This document shows, in pieces, positions 1-9,497 of a stretch of DNA of 64,000 nucleotides. A program made the translations under genes and the position numbers. Source of the DNA: Aquimarina sp. AU58 (lineage in GTDB: Bacteria > Bacteroidota > Bacteroidia > Flavobacteriales > Flavobacteriaceae); contig NZ_OMPD01000014.1 in the NCBI RefSeq assembly GCF_900312745.1, forward strand, positions 2,170,001 to 2,234,000. The letters are read 5' to 3'. Each line of letters opens with the position of its first letter. Position 1 is the first letter of the stretch. The notes under the pieces are model-generated. The model saw only the letters and a program-made list of their open reading frames with translations. It was not told the origin of the DNA and did no database searches.

Positions 1-868
1 CAATAGCACCAAGCAGCGTACCTATAAGTAAGGCAACCACAGGAGGTGTTTTTTTGATGATTAAACCGATAATCAAAACAGGAACAATAAATAACCAGGG
101 AGAAATATTAAAAGCATTATCGATAACATGTAATTGCTCACTAATTTCCGGAGTTCCGGATGTATCAATAGTAAATCCTATAACAATAAAAACCAGTAGT
201 GTGATTACTATAGTTGGTATAGTTGTATATGCCATATATTTTATATGAGAAAATAATTCTCCACCAGCCATTGCAGGAGCTAAATTAGTAGTATCGGATA
301 AGGGAGACATTTTATCTCCAAAATAAGCACCAGAGATTACAGCACCTGCTGTCATTCCGAGAGAGATTCCCAAGGTATCACCAATACCAATAAGTGCAAT
401 ACCTACAGTTGCAGAGGTAGTCCAGGAGCTACCTGTTGCAATAGATATGATGGCGCAAATGATTACACAGGCGGCCAGGAAGATAGTTGGATTAAGAATT
501 TGTAAACCATAATAAATCATGGTGGGGATAATACCGCTAATCAACCAGGTTCCTGCTAATGATCCCACCAGTAATAGTATAATTAGTGCACTAGAGGTTG
601 ATTTTATATTTTTGGCAACCTCTTCCATCATTTGTTTATAAGTTACCTTATTATAAAACCCTACTATCGCAGCTACTGCAGCTCCCATAAGCAAAACAAA
701 TTGATTACTTCCGCTAATTGCTTCATCTCCATAAATATAATAGACATTAAAGAATAACATAATAACCAATGCTATAATTGGGATCAAGGCTTCCCAGATG
801 TTTAATTCTTTATTCTCAATAATATCTTCGTTTTGGGGATCGGTAGGTGTGATGTTTTGACTTTCCAT
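1..868 (-). CDS. nhaC: NhaC-family Na+/H+ antiporter, 3' end cut by window edge
   Basis: An inner-membrane secondary transporter that exchanges Na+ (or a coupled organic acid) for protons. Reading leftwards from ATG at 868, about 289 codons are present and the C-terminus lies outside the window. After a short acidic N-terminus (MESQNITPTDPQNED) comes a run of hydrophobic membrane segments. The family signatures are the stretch GSSWTTSATVGIALIGIG and, slightly later, GAYFGDKMSPLSDTTNLAPA, typical of NhaC/MleN-type carriers. The exact substrate cannot be read from the sequence. The gene faces away from the rest of the window and seems to be a single transcription unit here. A possible -7 box lies about 85 bp upstream on the same strand. 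Confidence 0.85.
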   Translation of the reverse strand, partial: MESQNITPTDPQNEDIIENKELNIWEALIPIIALVIMLFFNVYYIYGDEAISGSNQFVLLMGAAVAAIVGFYNKVTYKQMMEEVAKNIKSTSSALIILLLVGSLAGTWLISGIIPTMIYYGLQILNPTIFLAACVIICAIISIATGSSWTTSATVGIALIGIGDTLGISLGMTAGAVISGAYFGDKMSPLSDTTNLAPAMAGGELFSHIKYMAYTTIPTIVITLLVFIVIGFTIDTSGTPEISEQLHVIDNAFNISPWLFIVPVLIIGLIIKKTPPVVALLIGTLLGAI

Positions 869-950
869 ATACTAAATTCGAAATTTTATGGATGTAATGT
901 TACGATATTAATAAAAGCTATGCAACGTCTGCATTGAGTTTAATTACTTT

Positions 951-958
951 CAAACCTA
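951..958 (-). promoter_or_regulatory. possible -7 box (TAGGTTTG) for nhaC
   Basis: Read on the minus strand this is TAGGTTTG, matching the Bacteroidetes TAnnTTTG -7 element. It lies about 85 bp upstream of the nhaC start. No convincing -33 TTG was seen at the right distance, so this is a motif match only. Confidence 0.35.
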
Positions 959-1214
959 AATAAAAATGGTGTAAGGGTAAAAATATTCATTTAAAATCAT
1001 AAAAATATTCTTTTAATCTGTTTTTTTGTGTATTTCGTCGGTATTTTTGATTTTATCGAATGGTGATTTTGTCATAAAATTTGTGATGTATTCTATTTTT
1101 GTAATACGAAAGAAGAAGAGTAAGAGAAAAATTGGAATTTTTTGATTGTTTTGTGACTTTTTTTGTCCCAGTAAAATAATTCTTGATGAGTTATTTTTGA
1201 ACACTAAACCTAAT

Positions 1215-1240
1215 AAGCCTCATACCCAGAGGCTTTTTGC
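1215..1240 (+). terminator. Rho-independent terminator, first of a duplicated pair
   Basis: The hairpin AAGCCTC / GAGGCTT with a loop of about six bases is followed by a T-rich tract. The same hairpin, with the same preceding CCTAATAAGCCTC, recurs about 370 bp downstream. There is no protein gene directly upstream on the plus strand, so it may end a short non-coding transcript. Confidence 0.6.
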
Positions 1241-1452
1241 TTTTTGTACCTATGTATGTAAGATATTCATGAGCTTTATTTGATCATATTGATGTACTTA
1301 TTTCTTTGAATTTTATAACCTTCATTTTAATTCATACGCGATATTTAATGAGCTAATTATACTATAATCATAATTATATGTTAAGCGAAATACGTATTTA
1401 ATCTTGTTTTTTGGTATTTTATCGATATTTTGTTATTTTTAATGAGGTTGTT

Positions 1453-1485
1453 TTGTAAGATTATGATGATAACAACATACTTTTG
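1453..1485 (+). promoter_or_regulatory. possible promoter (TTG-N22-TACTTTTG)
   Basis: TTG at 1453-1455 and TACTTTTG at 1478-1485 match the Bacteroidetes -33/-7 consensus with an acceptable spacer of 22. It would drive a transcript of about 120 nt ending at the terminator at 1588-1615. Confidence 0.4.
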
Positions 1486-1491
1486 AAGTAT

Positions 1492-1615
1492 CAAAAAGAA
1501 AAAATATAAAGAAATTAAAATATTGATTAGCCCATTGAACTAGAATTAGTCTTTTTTGCCCAAATTAATTTCGCCCCAAACCCTAATAAGCCTCATACCC
1601 CAGAGGCTTTTTTTT
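1492..1615 (+). ncRNA. candidate small RNA
   Basis: A stretch of about 120 nt lies between a consensus-like promoter (1453-1485) and a strong intrinsic terminator (1588-1615) and contains no plausible ORF. The segment just before the terminator resembles the segment before the earlier terminator at 1215-1240, as if a small RNA or its 3' end were duplicated. I do not recognise an RNA family. The rest of the 869-1730 gap is AT-rich and shows no gene. Confidence 0.35.
1588..1615 (+). terminator. Rho-independent terminator, second of the duplicated pair
   Basis: AAGCCTC, loop ATACCCCA, GAGGCTT, then eight or more T residues: a textbook intrinsic terminator and nearly identical to the one at 1215-1240. 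Confidence 0.7.
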
Positions 1616-1730
1616 ATTATAGAATAATATAGCATATTGTTATAGTTAAAAAATCGTTATTCTAATTTCAATACGATTTTGATAGTGTAGGTTTCATTTT
1701 TTATATTGAAATTAGTCGAAAACTAATAGG

Positions 1731-2363
1731 ATGGAAACTAACACATATAAAGGCTTAGAATTATTTTGTTTTTTTGTATTACTACCGATAAGCTTTTTAT
1801 TAGATTCTCACTTTCTTTTTAAAGTCATACCTACCGTTTTGGGGTTTATTTATATTCTTGTCCTTCTTAAAAAGAAAGGACTGTTGAAGTTGAAATTTCC
1901 GGTTAAAGAATATTGGAAACCTTTTTGGAAAGAAATTATAGTTAAGTTTGGGATTATTGCGATAATAACTGGACTATATGTCTTTCTAATTGCTCCGGAT
2001 AAGTTGTTTTCTGTACTTATAAAAAGACCAGGGTTATGGATAATTATTCTTTTTGTATATACATTTTTGTCTGTTTGGCCACAGGAGATTATATATAGAA
2101 CCTTTTTTTATGAGCGTTATGAGAATCTGATTAGTAATAAGTGGCTGTTTATTTTTATAAACGCAATCCTTTTTTCTTTAGCTCATCTTTTTTTGAATAG
2201 TTTTTTAGTGCAAGTATTAACTTTTGTTGGCGGTTTGTTATTTGCTTATACTTACCAAAAAACAAAATCCACTACCTTAGTTTCTGTAGAACATGCTATT
2301 TATGGTAATTGGTTATTTACTGTTGGTATGGGAGAGATGTTAGCCTTTCCTGGCCCCGGATAA
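1731..2363 (+). CDS. CPBP family intramembrane metalloprotease (Abi-like)
   Basis: A 210-aa multi-pass membrane protein with several hydrophobic segments. The conserved CPBP/Abi motifs are visible: QEIIYRTFFYER near residue 120 (the EExxxR-type motif, with Q in the first position), FSLAHLF near 150 (FxxxH) and the late histidine in SVEHAIYGN near 190. Family members are CAAX-prenyl-protease-like membrane proteases; bacterial roles range from bacteriocin self-immunity to unknown. The Q for E substitution in the first motif is worth noting but the rest of the glutamate/histidine set is intact. The gene stands alone and ends one base from the convergent rdgB gene. Confidence 0.75.
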   Translation: METNTYKGLELFCFFVLLPISFLLDSHFLFKVIPTVLGFIYILVLLKKKGLLKLKFPVKEYWKPFWKEIIVKFGIIAIITGLYVFLIAPDKLFSVLIKRPGLWIIILFVYTFLSVWPQEIIYRTFFYERYENLISNKWLFIFINAILFSLAHLFLNSFLVQVLTFVGGLLFAYTYQKTKSTTLVSVEHAIYGNWLFTVGMGEMLAFPGPG

Positions 2364-2364
2364 A

Positions 2365-2934
2365 TCACAAAAAATACTCAATAAGCTGGCGTACTGCTTT
2401 TCCACGATGACCAATCTTGTTTTTTTCTGATAAAGAAAGTTCGGCAAATGTTTCGGTATACCCATCGGGTAAAAAAACTGGATCATATCCAAAACCTCCT
2501 TTTCCTCTTTTATCTTCGGTAATAAAGCCAGAGCATATTCCTGTAAATGTTTTCACTTTTCCATTTGATACCAAAGCGATTACAGTTTTAAACTGTGCCT
2601 TGCGATTTTCTTTTTCTTTTAACTCTTTTAAAAGTTTTTCCATATTTGCATTAGCATCTTTGGCTTCACCAGCATACCTTGCCGAGTATACTCCGGGAGC
2701 ACCATGCAACGATTCGACTTCAAGACCTGTATCATCGGCAAAACAATCAAATCCATAATGCTCTTTGATATAATTAGCTTTTTGCATTGCATTACCTTCA
2801 ATAGTTGTAGAAGTTTCGGGAATATCTTCTATGCAACCTATATCACTAAGCCCTACTATTTGAATAGTAGGAGGCAGTAATGCTTGTACTTCTTTTATTT
2901 TATTATGATTATTGGTAGCAAATACGATTTTCAT
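2365..2934 (-). CDS. rdgB: RdgB/HAM1 non-canonical purine NTP pyrophosphatase
   Basis: A house-cleaning enzyme that hydrolyses dITP, XTP and ITP to the monophosphate and pyrophosphate, keeping deaminated purines out of DNA and RNA. At 189 aa it has the usual length. Signatures in order: FATNNHNKIKEVQ at the N-terminus, FADDTGLEV near residue 65, SARYAGE near 83, GKGGFGYDPVF near 145 and the C-terminal KNKIGHRGKA substrate-binding motif. It is the last gene of a reverse-strand run with kdsC and a DUF2520 gene, 48 bp downstream of kdsC. Confidence 0.95.
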   Translation of the reverse strand: MKIVFATNNHNKIKEVQALLPPTIQIVGLSDIGCIEDIPETSTTIEGNAMQKANYIKEHYGFDCFADDTGLEVESLHGAPGVYSARYAGEAKDANANMEKLLKELKEKENRKAQFKTVIALVSNGKVKTFTGICSGFITEDKRGKGGFGYDPVFLPDGYTETFAELSLSEKNKIGHRGKAVRQLIEYFL

Positions 2935-2982
2935 TTAGAGGTCTAATTTCTAATGTATAGTTTTCAAAAAAATATGTTCTCG

Positions 2983-3507
2983 TTATGCTTTTGCATCAAA
3001 ATCTAATACCCATTTCTCCTGGACTTTAAGTACTTGTTCGATAACATCTCTTGCACATCCTTTACCTCCCTTTTTGTAGGATACATATTTAGAAACTTCT
3101 TTTACTTCTGCCACTGCGTCTTGAGGGCAAGTTGGTAACCCTACCATTTTCATAACTGGTAAATCAGGAATATCATCACCCATATATAATACATTTTTTA
3201 TGTTGATATTATTAGTTTCGAGATATTCATTTAGTTGTTCTACTTTGTGATGCGCCCCAAGATATATATCTGTTATTCCTAAGCCTTTTAAGCGTTGACG
3301 AACACCTTCATTTTTTCCTCCAGAAATAATACATACTTTAAAACCCTGTTGTATGGCAGTTTTCAAAGCGTACCCATCTTTAATATTCATTGTTCTTAGA
3401 AGTTGCCCATCGGTATTGATAATGACAGTACCATCGGTAAGTACTCCATCTACATCAAAAATAAAGGTGGTAACATGCTGCAGGTATTCTTTATAACTTT
3501 TTTCCAT
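2983..3507 (-). CDS. kdsC: 3-deoxy-D-manno-octulosonate 8-phosphate phosphatase (KdsC, HAD family)
   Basis: Releases phosphate from KDO-8-P in the synthesis of KDO for lipopolysaccharide. The 174-aa protein is the usual KdsC size. It carries HAD motif I FDVDGVLTDG near residue 18, motif II in the region SGGKNEGV near 62, and motif IV MGDDIPDLPVM near 110, all consistent with a C0-cap tetrameric HAD phosphatase. The start codon overlaps the end of the upstream DUF2520 gene by 17 bp, so the two are probably translationally coupled. Confidence 0.9.
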   Translation of the reverse strand: MEKSYKEYLQHVTTFIFDVDGVLTDGTVIINTDGQLLRTMNIKDGYALKTAIQQGFKVCIISGGKNEGVRQRLKGLGITDIYLGAHHKVEQLNEYLETNNINIKNVLYMGDDIPDLPVMKMVGLPTCPQDAVAEVKEVSKYVSYKKGGKGCARDVIEQVLKVQEKWVLDFDAKA

Positions 3508-4255
3508 ATTTAGATTGTATTGCTTTGGTAAGGGTTTTATATAGTTTTTGTTGTGTAGTATCTGTTATTATTTTTAAATGCCTGTTTATCGTTTTAGAAT
3601 CATTACGTATCCCAGGCCCTGTTTGGGCCAGATCAGGATTCATTTTTGTGATTTTTTGAGCAGTCTCCAAAATCAAAGGGTGCAAAATTTCAAAAGGAAC
3701 ATCGTGTTCATTACAAATATCGTTTGCTGTTGAAAACAAATAATTTGTAAAATTATTTACAAATACAGCAGAAACATGGAGTATATTACGCTGTTCTGAA
3801 GAAATTTCATATACCTTATTAGAAAGGGTAACGCTTAGTTTTTTTAGTAGCGTAAGATCGGCTTCATTTTCAGCTTCCAAACAAAAAGGAATAGCGCTAA
3901 AGTCAACAGCTTTATCTCTGCTAAATGTTTGTAATGGGTAAAAAACACCTCTTTTATTCGTATCCGTAAGGACATTCATAGGAACACTGCCAGAGGTATG
4001 AACGATAAGTCTATTCGTAAATGGTAATTGGTTAGAAACCTCCTCAATAGCATCATCGCTTACTGCCAAAATATAAATATCAGCTTCTTTTAGTGAGCTA
4101 AAATCTTGTGTAATAGTATTTTCTCTCTGATCAGGATGTAATGACAATCCTTTACGATTATAGCACTGGACAACTTCTACCGATTTTTGATTGTAAAAAG
4201 CAGTATACAAGTGTTTGGCCACATTACCGGCACCAAGAATTATAACTCTAATCAT
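3491..4255 (-). CDS. Rossmann-like and DUF2520 domain-containing protein
   Basis: A putative NAD(P)-dependent dehydrogenase-like protein of unknown substrate. The N-terminus MIRVIILGAGNVAKHLY is a clear Rossmann GxGxxA nucleotide-binding turn. The C-terminal half (about residues 125-250) has the helical DUF2520 features, including HVSAVFVNNFTNYLF and GPGIRNDS. I chose the ATG at 4255 instead of the upstream ATG at 4294, because the Rossmann strand then begins at residue 2 as expected and the extra 13 residues look non-native. It heads the operon with kdsC and rdgB, a common neighbourhood in Flavobacteria. Confidence 0.85.
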   Translation of the reverse strand: MIRVIILGAGNVAKHLYTAFYNQKSVEVVQCYNRKGLSLHPDQRENTITQDFSSLKEADIYILAVSDDAIEEVSNQLPFTNRLIVHTSGSVPMNVLTDTNKRGVFYPLQTFSRDKAVDFSAIPFCLEAENEADLTLLKKLSVTLSNKVYEISSEQRNILHVSAVFVNNFTNYLFSTANDICNEHDVPFEILHPLILETAQKITKMNPDLAQTGPGIRNDSKTINRHLKIITDTTQQKLYKTLTKAIQSKYGKKL

Positions 4256-4548
4256 TTGGCTAAAATAAGGAAGTTCCCTTAAAAAGCAGAGCAATACATT
4301 TTTTCATTTTTATTTTAAATGAGTTCTATAGTAAAAGGCGGTATTCATATTAATTCAGAATAAAATATTTCGGGAGTATTACTCTTCAAAAATTAGGCAT
4401 GGTTTAAAAAAACGCAAAATTTTGTAACCTTTCTTACATGCACTTATCTAAGGTTTACAATAAATCCTCTTGTAGTTAATACAATAGTAAAAAACTCTTA
4501 AAAATCAATACTACATAAATGATTAAAATTTTCACATAACTCATAAAA

Positions 4549-5886
4549 ATGACCGCTATGAAACTAAGAAAAACAATATTCTTTCTGATGCTATTTGGTA
4601 TTAGTACAGTTTTTATTCAATGTAAGGATGATGATTTAATTCCGATACCAGATGAACTGGTAATACCACCTCCGATAGAACTTAATTTGGATCCGGCTTT
4701 GGTTGCCGAGGGAAAAGAAATTTTTAGGCATGATACTTTTGGAAGTGAGGCGCAATGGACAGATTTATTAGAGTTAGATAAAGCTATTTTGGGAGCAGCC
4801 AATGGTGGATTTGGACCTGGCCTTGATCCAACTACGGCTTTAGCAGTAGGACTTAAAGTAGATGCCGAAGTATTACCACAAGCTGTGGTAGATGGTATTA
4901 CAGATGGAAGTATTGATTTAACCGATCCAATGACCACAGTAGCTTTGTTAGATTTGGATGCTGTTGTTGGTGTAAAAGGAAGCTTTAATGAAAACAAAAA
5001 ATTAACATCTGTTGGAATCACATGTGCCTTATGTCATTCTACAGTTGATGATTCATTTACTTCGGGAATAGGAAATAGAAAAGATGGTTGGGCAAATACA
5101 GATCTTAATGTGGGAGCTATTTTGGGATTTGTTAAAAATGCTCCTCTCGCAGATATTCTAAGTGTTGATGTCGAAACTTTTAATAGTGTTGTTAATGCAT
5201 GGGGCCCGGGAAGATTTGCTCCTACATTATTAATGGACGGAAAAGTAACAAAACCTAACGGAGAACTAGCAACATTGGTAATACCTCCGGCTTATGGGTT
5301 ACAGGGAATAACCCATGAAACATATACTGGTTGGGGTGAAGTATCCTATTGGAATAGATTTATTGGTGTTTTGGTCATGGGAGGACAAGGGAATTTTTCT
5401 GATCAAAGATTAAATGATCCCGAAAAATTTCCACTTGCGGTAGAAAGAGGATTGTTTGATGTAAGTGTACCCGTAGATATGGTAGATTCGAAACTGGAAG
5501 GCTTACGAGAATATCAATTATCAATACTAGCCCCAACTCCAGATCCAGATAGTTATGATGAGACTTCGGCAATTCGTGGTAAAATACTGTTTGAAGGCAA
5601 AGCAAATTGTATTTCTTGCCATTCGGGGCGTGCTTTTGCAGACAATATATTACATACTCCAGAAGAAATTGGGATTGATGACTTTGAAGCAAAGAGATCT
5701 CCCACAGAAATGTACAGAACACCACCATTAAGAGGAGTATTTGTTAAATCTAATGGTAATGGATTTTTTCATGATGGGCGATTTGCTACTCTTAATGATG
5801 TGGTCATACATTATAACGATCATTTTAGTCTAGAGTTATCAAATCAGGAACAAGATGACCTGGTCGAATATCTAAAAGCGCTATAA
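4549..5886 (+). CDS. di-heme cytochrome c peroxidase-like lipoprotein
   Basis: A secreted or periplasmic c-type cytochrome, probably an H2O2-reducing peroxidase or a related MauG-like oxidase. The signal peptide ends in FIQCKDDD, a lipobox followed by acidic residues that fits a surface or periplasmic lipoprotein. Two CxxCH heme sites are visible: CALCH near residue 160 and CISCH near 355. The C-terminal motif FFHDGRFATLNDVVIHYN is typical of the peroxidase family. The start is 4549, or possibly the second ATG at 4558, which sits directly before the basic signal-peptide residues. A terminator follows. The adjacent ccsBA gene encodes the machinery that attaches heme to such proteins. Confidence 0.85.
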   Translation: MTAMKLRKTIFFLMLFGISTVFIQCKDDDLIPIPDELVIPPPIELNLDPALVAEGKEIFRHDTFGSEAQWTDLLELDKAILGAANGGFGPGLDPTTALAVGLKVDAEVLPQAVVDGITDGSIDLTDPMTTVALLDLDAVVGVKGSFNENKKLTSVGITCALCHSTVDDSFTSGIGNRKDGWANTDLNVGAILGFVKNAPLADILSVDVETFNSVVNAWGPGRFAPTLLMDGKVTKPNGELATLVIPPAYGLQGITHETYTGWGEVSYWNRFIGVLVMGGQGNFSDQRLNDPEKFPLAVERGLFDVSVPVDMVDSKLEGLREYQLSILAPTPDPDSYDETSAIRGKILFEGKANCISCHSGRAFADNILHTPEEIGIDDFEAKRSPTEMYRTPPLRGVFVKSNGNGFFHDGRFATLNDVVIHYNDHFSLELSNQEQDDLVEYLKAL

Positions 5887-5894
5887 AAGAAATA

Positions 5895-5940
5895 AAAAGG
5901 CCAAATTCTATATTCATAACGAGTTTTGGCCTTATTTTTT
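5895..5940 (+). terminator. Rho-independent terminator after the cytochrome gene
   Basis: AAAAGGCCAAA (5895-5905) pairs with TTTTGGCCTT (5924-5933) and is followed by ATTTTTT. It lies within 10-55 bp of the stop codon. Confidence 0.8.
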
Positions 5941-6092
5941 TGATATTTTTTTCAGAAGTGGTTAGCATTAAAAGTATATAGAGTATGACATCTTTCTATA
6001 AAAATTGAAAAAGTAATATCGGTTATACTTATACTTCTGTTAAAACCATAAAATCAAAAGGCGATCATGGTACATTATCCTTCTAAAAATAG

Positions 6093-6100
6093 TAAATTTG
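6093..6100 (+). promoter_or_regulatory. -7 promoter box TAAATTTG for ccsBA
   Basis: A perfect TAnnTTTG match followed by the frequent CCC. Its last three bases (TTG at 6098) could be misread as a start codon in frame with ccsBA. The promoter reading supports the ATG at 6125 as the true start, with a leader of roughly 18 nt. No clear -33 TTG was found. Confidence 0.6.
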
Positions 6101-6124
6101 CCCAGCAAAAAAAGAAAGGTTACT

Positions 6125-9100
6125 ATGCAAGATAAGCTAGCGAGTATTTTGTTCTCCACACGATTAATGGCAGTTTTATTTATTGTTTTTGCGTTTTCTA
6201 TGGGAGTAGGAACGTTTTTAGAAGACGCACACGGAACCACAGCCTCTAGAATTTGGGTGTATAATACATGGTGGTTTGAAGCTATTATGGTGTTTTTTGT
6301 TATTAATTTCTGCGGAAATATTGTACGCTACAAATTATATAAGAAAGATAAATGGGCAACGTTATTACTTCATTTATCTTTTATTTTAATTATCATAGGA
6401 GCTTTTGTTACTCGATATATAAGCTATGAAGGCGTTATGCCCATAAGAGAAGGTGAAACTACATCTACTTTTCTTTCTGAAAAAACATATTTATCCGTTT
6501 TTCTGGATGGAGAAATTAATGGAGAACCCCGAAGACGTATTATTACAGAAGCACTAGAGTTAGCTGAAGCTACTAATAATGATTTTACTATTCATACCGA
6601 TTATAATAAGCAACCTGTTACAATAACATATCAAAACTATATCCAGGGAGCAGAAATGGGATTAGTTGAGACAGAAGATGGAGAGAACTATCTTAAAGTA
6701 GTAGAAGCAGGAGATGGTAATCGTCATGATCATTTTCTAAGAGAAGGAGAAGTTTCTAATATTCATAATATATTGGTTAGTTTTAATAAACCAACCAAAG
6801 GAGCAATAAATATTACCTATAAAAATGATGATTACTTTATAGAATCTCCTTTTGATGGGTCATTTTTAAGAATGGCAGATCAGATGCAAGGATTAGTATT
6901 TAAAGATAGTCTTCAACCTTTAATGCTTAGATCACTATATCAAACCGCCGGAATGCAATTTGTAATTCCTGATCCTGTAATTACCGGTAAGTATGATGTA
7001 GTTCCTATAGAAGTTAAAGATAAAGGACAAGAAGATGCCTTGGTATTAAATATCTCTACCAATGGAGAAACCAAAGAAGTTAAGTTATTGGGAGGAAAAG
7101 GATATAATAATGATATGACCAAAATCTCGTTAGGAGGTTTGGATATGTATTTTAACTATGGCTCTAAACAAATGGAATTGCCTTTTGCATTAAAATTGAA
7201 TGACTTTATCGCCGAAAAATTTCCTGGTACAAAGAATGTTTATAAATCTTTTAAGAGTAAGGTAGATATTGTAGAAGGAAATTCTTCTCAACCATATGAT
7301 ATTTATATGAATCATGTACTAGATCATAAAGGATATAGATTTTTTCAGGCTTCTTTTGATCCAGATGAAAAGGGAACTGTGCTTTCTGTAAATCATGATC
7401 GTTGGGGTACCTGGATTACTTATACTGGGTATATGTTATTATATTTAGGGTTAATGTTAATTCTTTTTACCAAAGGATCACGTTTTAAGGAAATAGAAGA
7501 TAAATTGAGTAAAATAAAGAAAAAGAAAAAAACATTGACCATATTTTTGGCATTAATAGTATCTACTTTTTCTTTTGCGCAAGACCAATCTCAGCCTGAT
7601 CATGCAAATCACTTACCATCGTTGCCAACTAAAGCACAATTAGACTCGGTTATTTTGGCTAATGTTGTTCCTGCTGCTCATGCAGCTAAATTTGGAAGTA
7701 TAGTGATACAGGACGAAAGAGGGAGAATGAAACCGGTAAATACTTTTTCCTCAGAATTATTGCGTAAACTTAGCAAAAAAGATACCTATAAAGGTTTGAG
7801 TGCAGACCAGGTGTTTGTATCGATGGTAGAAAATCCATTTATCTGGTACAGTATGCCAATTATAGAAATTCAAAGAGAAAATGATAGTATACGTAAGATA
7901 TTAGGGGTTCCAAAAAGTGAAAGAAGAGTATCTTTAATAGATCTTGTAGAACCCGATGGATCTTATAAATTAACTCCTTATTTAGAAAAAGCTAGTAGTA
8001 CCAATACACCTAGTAGTTTTGAAAAAGATTTTCTTAAAACTCATGAAAAGTTTTATTTGTTAAATCAGGCTTTAGGAGGAGGGATTTTAAGAGTTTTTCC
8101 GGTTCCGGGTGATGAAGGAAACAAATGGGTTTCTATGCCAGAGTTAAATGAATTTAAATTTAGCGGGATGGATTCGGTATACACCAGACAAATTATTCCG
8201 ATTTATCGCCAGTCTTTACGAGAAGCAAGAAAAACAGGGGATTATAGCAAACCTGATCAATATATTGAAAGTATTAAAAGTTTTCAGAAAAAATTTGGAA
8301 ACGAAGTATTACCAACGGATAAAAAAATCGAAGCAGAAATTGCACTGAATAAATATGATATTTTTAGAACACTATATCGATACTATGGAGTAATAGGCCT
8401 ACTGCTAATGATCTTTGTAGTTGTTAGAATATTTAAGGATTCTAAAATTGTAAGAACTTTAATAAATAGTGCAATTGGTATCGTAATTCTTCTTTTTATT
8501 CTACATACTGCGGGATTGATAATACGTTGGTATGTTTCGGGACATGCACCATGGAGTGATGCGTATGAATCTATGATTTATGTTGGATGGACAACCCTGG
8601 CAATTGGCCTCGCTTTTGGAAAAAGAAGTAACCTTACTATTGCAGCTACCACCTTTGTGGCGGCAATCATCTTGTTTTTTGCTCATGAAAACTGGACAGA
8701 TCCTGCAATTGCAAATTTACAACCTGTATTAGATTCATATTGGGTATTAATTCATGTATCTATTATTGTAGGTAGCTATGGTCCATTCTTTGTCGGAGCA
8801 ATTTTAGGAATCCTATCATTGTTATTAATGATATTGACAACAGAATCTAATAAGAAACGAATGGATCTTAATATTAAAGAGATAACCATTATCAATGAGA
8901 TGGCACTTACTATTGGATTAGTAATGCTTACTATTGGTAATTTCCTGGGCGGAATGTGGGCTAATGAGAGTTGGGGACGTTACTGGGGTTGGGATCCAAA
9001 AGAAACATGGGCTTTGATAAGTATTATGGTATATGCTTTTATAATACATATGCGATTAGTTCCTGGTCTAAGAGGAAGATGGTGGTTTAATCTGGCTTCA

Positions 9101-9310
9101 GTTATTGCTGTCTATAGTATTTTGATGACATATTTTGGAGTTAATTTTTACCTCAAAGGGTTGCATTCATATGCTAGTGGAGATAAAGTAATTACACCCA
9201 ATGCAGTCTACTATTCTATTGCCTTTTTAGCTCTACTAGGCATAGCTTCATATTGGAGAAACAAAGTACATTATAAGAAAACTAAAAAAGCAATTTCTAC
9301 AGAAAAATAA
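6125..9310 (+). CDS. ccsBA: fused cytochrome c biogenesis protein CcsBA (ResB-CcsA)
   Basis: System II cytochrome c maturation: transports heme across the membrane and ligates it to CxxCH sites. The 1061-aa protein joins an N-terminal ResB/CcsB part (membrane segments in about residues 1-110, then a long periplasmic domain to a membrane segment near 440) to a C-terminal CcsA part (multiple membrane segments from about 750). The CcsA tryptophan-rich WWD motif is clear: WGRYWGWDPKETWALI near residue 955. Heme-ligand histidines such as the one in SGHAPWSDAYESM and in MRLVPGL-preceding IIHM are present. The middle (about 470-740) is a periplasmic domain preceded by a signal-like segment ending in SFAQDQ. 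Fusion of the two subunits is usual in Bacteroidetes. Confidence 0.93.
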   Translation: MQDKLASILFSTRLMAVLFIVFAFSMGVGTFLEDAHGTTASRIWVYNTWWFEAIMVFFVINFCGNIVRYKLYKKDKWATLLLHLSFILIIIGAFVTRYISYEGVMPIREGETTSTFLSEKTYLSVFLDGEINGEPRRRIITEALELAEATNNDFTIHTDYNKQPVTITYQNYIQGAEMGLVETEDGENYLKVVEAGDGNRHDHFLREGEVSNIHNILVSFNKPTKGAINITYKNDDYFIESPFDGSFLRMADQMQGLVFKDSLQPLMLRSLYQTAGMQFVIPDPVITGKYDVVPIEVKDKGQEDALVLNISTNGETKEVKLLGGKGYNNDMTKISLGGLDMYFNYGSKQMELPFALKLNDFIAEKFPGTKNVYKSFKSKVDIVEGNSSQPYDIYMNHVLDHKGYRFFQASFDPDEKGTVLSVNHDRWGTWITYTGYMLLYLGLMLILFTKGSRFKEIEDKLSKIKKKKKTLTIFLALIVSTFSFAQDQSQPDHANHLPSLPTKAQLDSVILANVVPAAHAAKFGSIVIQDERGRMKPVNTFSSELLRKLSKKDTYKGLSADQVFVSMVENPFIWYSMPIIEIQRENDSIRKILGVPKSERRVSLIDLVEPDGSYKLTPYLEKASSTNTPSSFEKDFLKTHEKFYLLNQALGGGILRVFPVPGDEGNKWVSMPELNEFKFSGMDSVYTRQIIPIYRQSLREARKTGDYSKPDQYIESIKSFQKKFGNEVLPTDKKIEAEIALNKYDIFRTLYRYYGVIGLLLMIFVVVRIFKDSKIVRTLINSAIGIVILLFILHTAGLIIRWYVSGHAPWSDAYESMIYVGWTTLAIGLAFGKRSNLTIAATTFVAAIILFFAHENWTDPAIANLQPVLDSYWVLIHVSIIVGSYGPFFVGAILGILSLLLMILTTESNKKRMDLNIKEITIINEMALTIGLVMLTIGNFLGGMWANESWGRYWGWDPKETWALISIMVYAFIIHMRLVPGLRGRWWFNLASVIAVYSILMTYFGVNFYLKGLHSYASGDKVITPNAVYYSIAFLALLGIASYWRNKVHYKKTKKAISTEK

Positions 9311-9497
9311 TCATATTCTTTATTTTATAAAGTTTCTAAAATTCATTTCTGTGATATCTTGATAATCATCTTATGATTTTATATTAAAAGATAGATTTAC
9401 ATATTCTTTTTGCGATTATTGAAAATAATTTTAAGAAGGATTATGAGGTTAAACGCAGTGTTTACTACAGTTTTTATGTTTTATTTAAGACCATCTT

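Noticed and set aside
4256..4294. ATG at 4294 as start of the DUF2520 protein
   Set aside because: The Rossmann strand should start near residue 2; the ATG at 4255 gives this.
6098..6124. TTG at 6098 as start of ccsBA
   Set aside because: It is the end of a consensus -7 box (TAAATTTG). The ATG at 6125 directly precedes the ResB sequence and fits a short leader.
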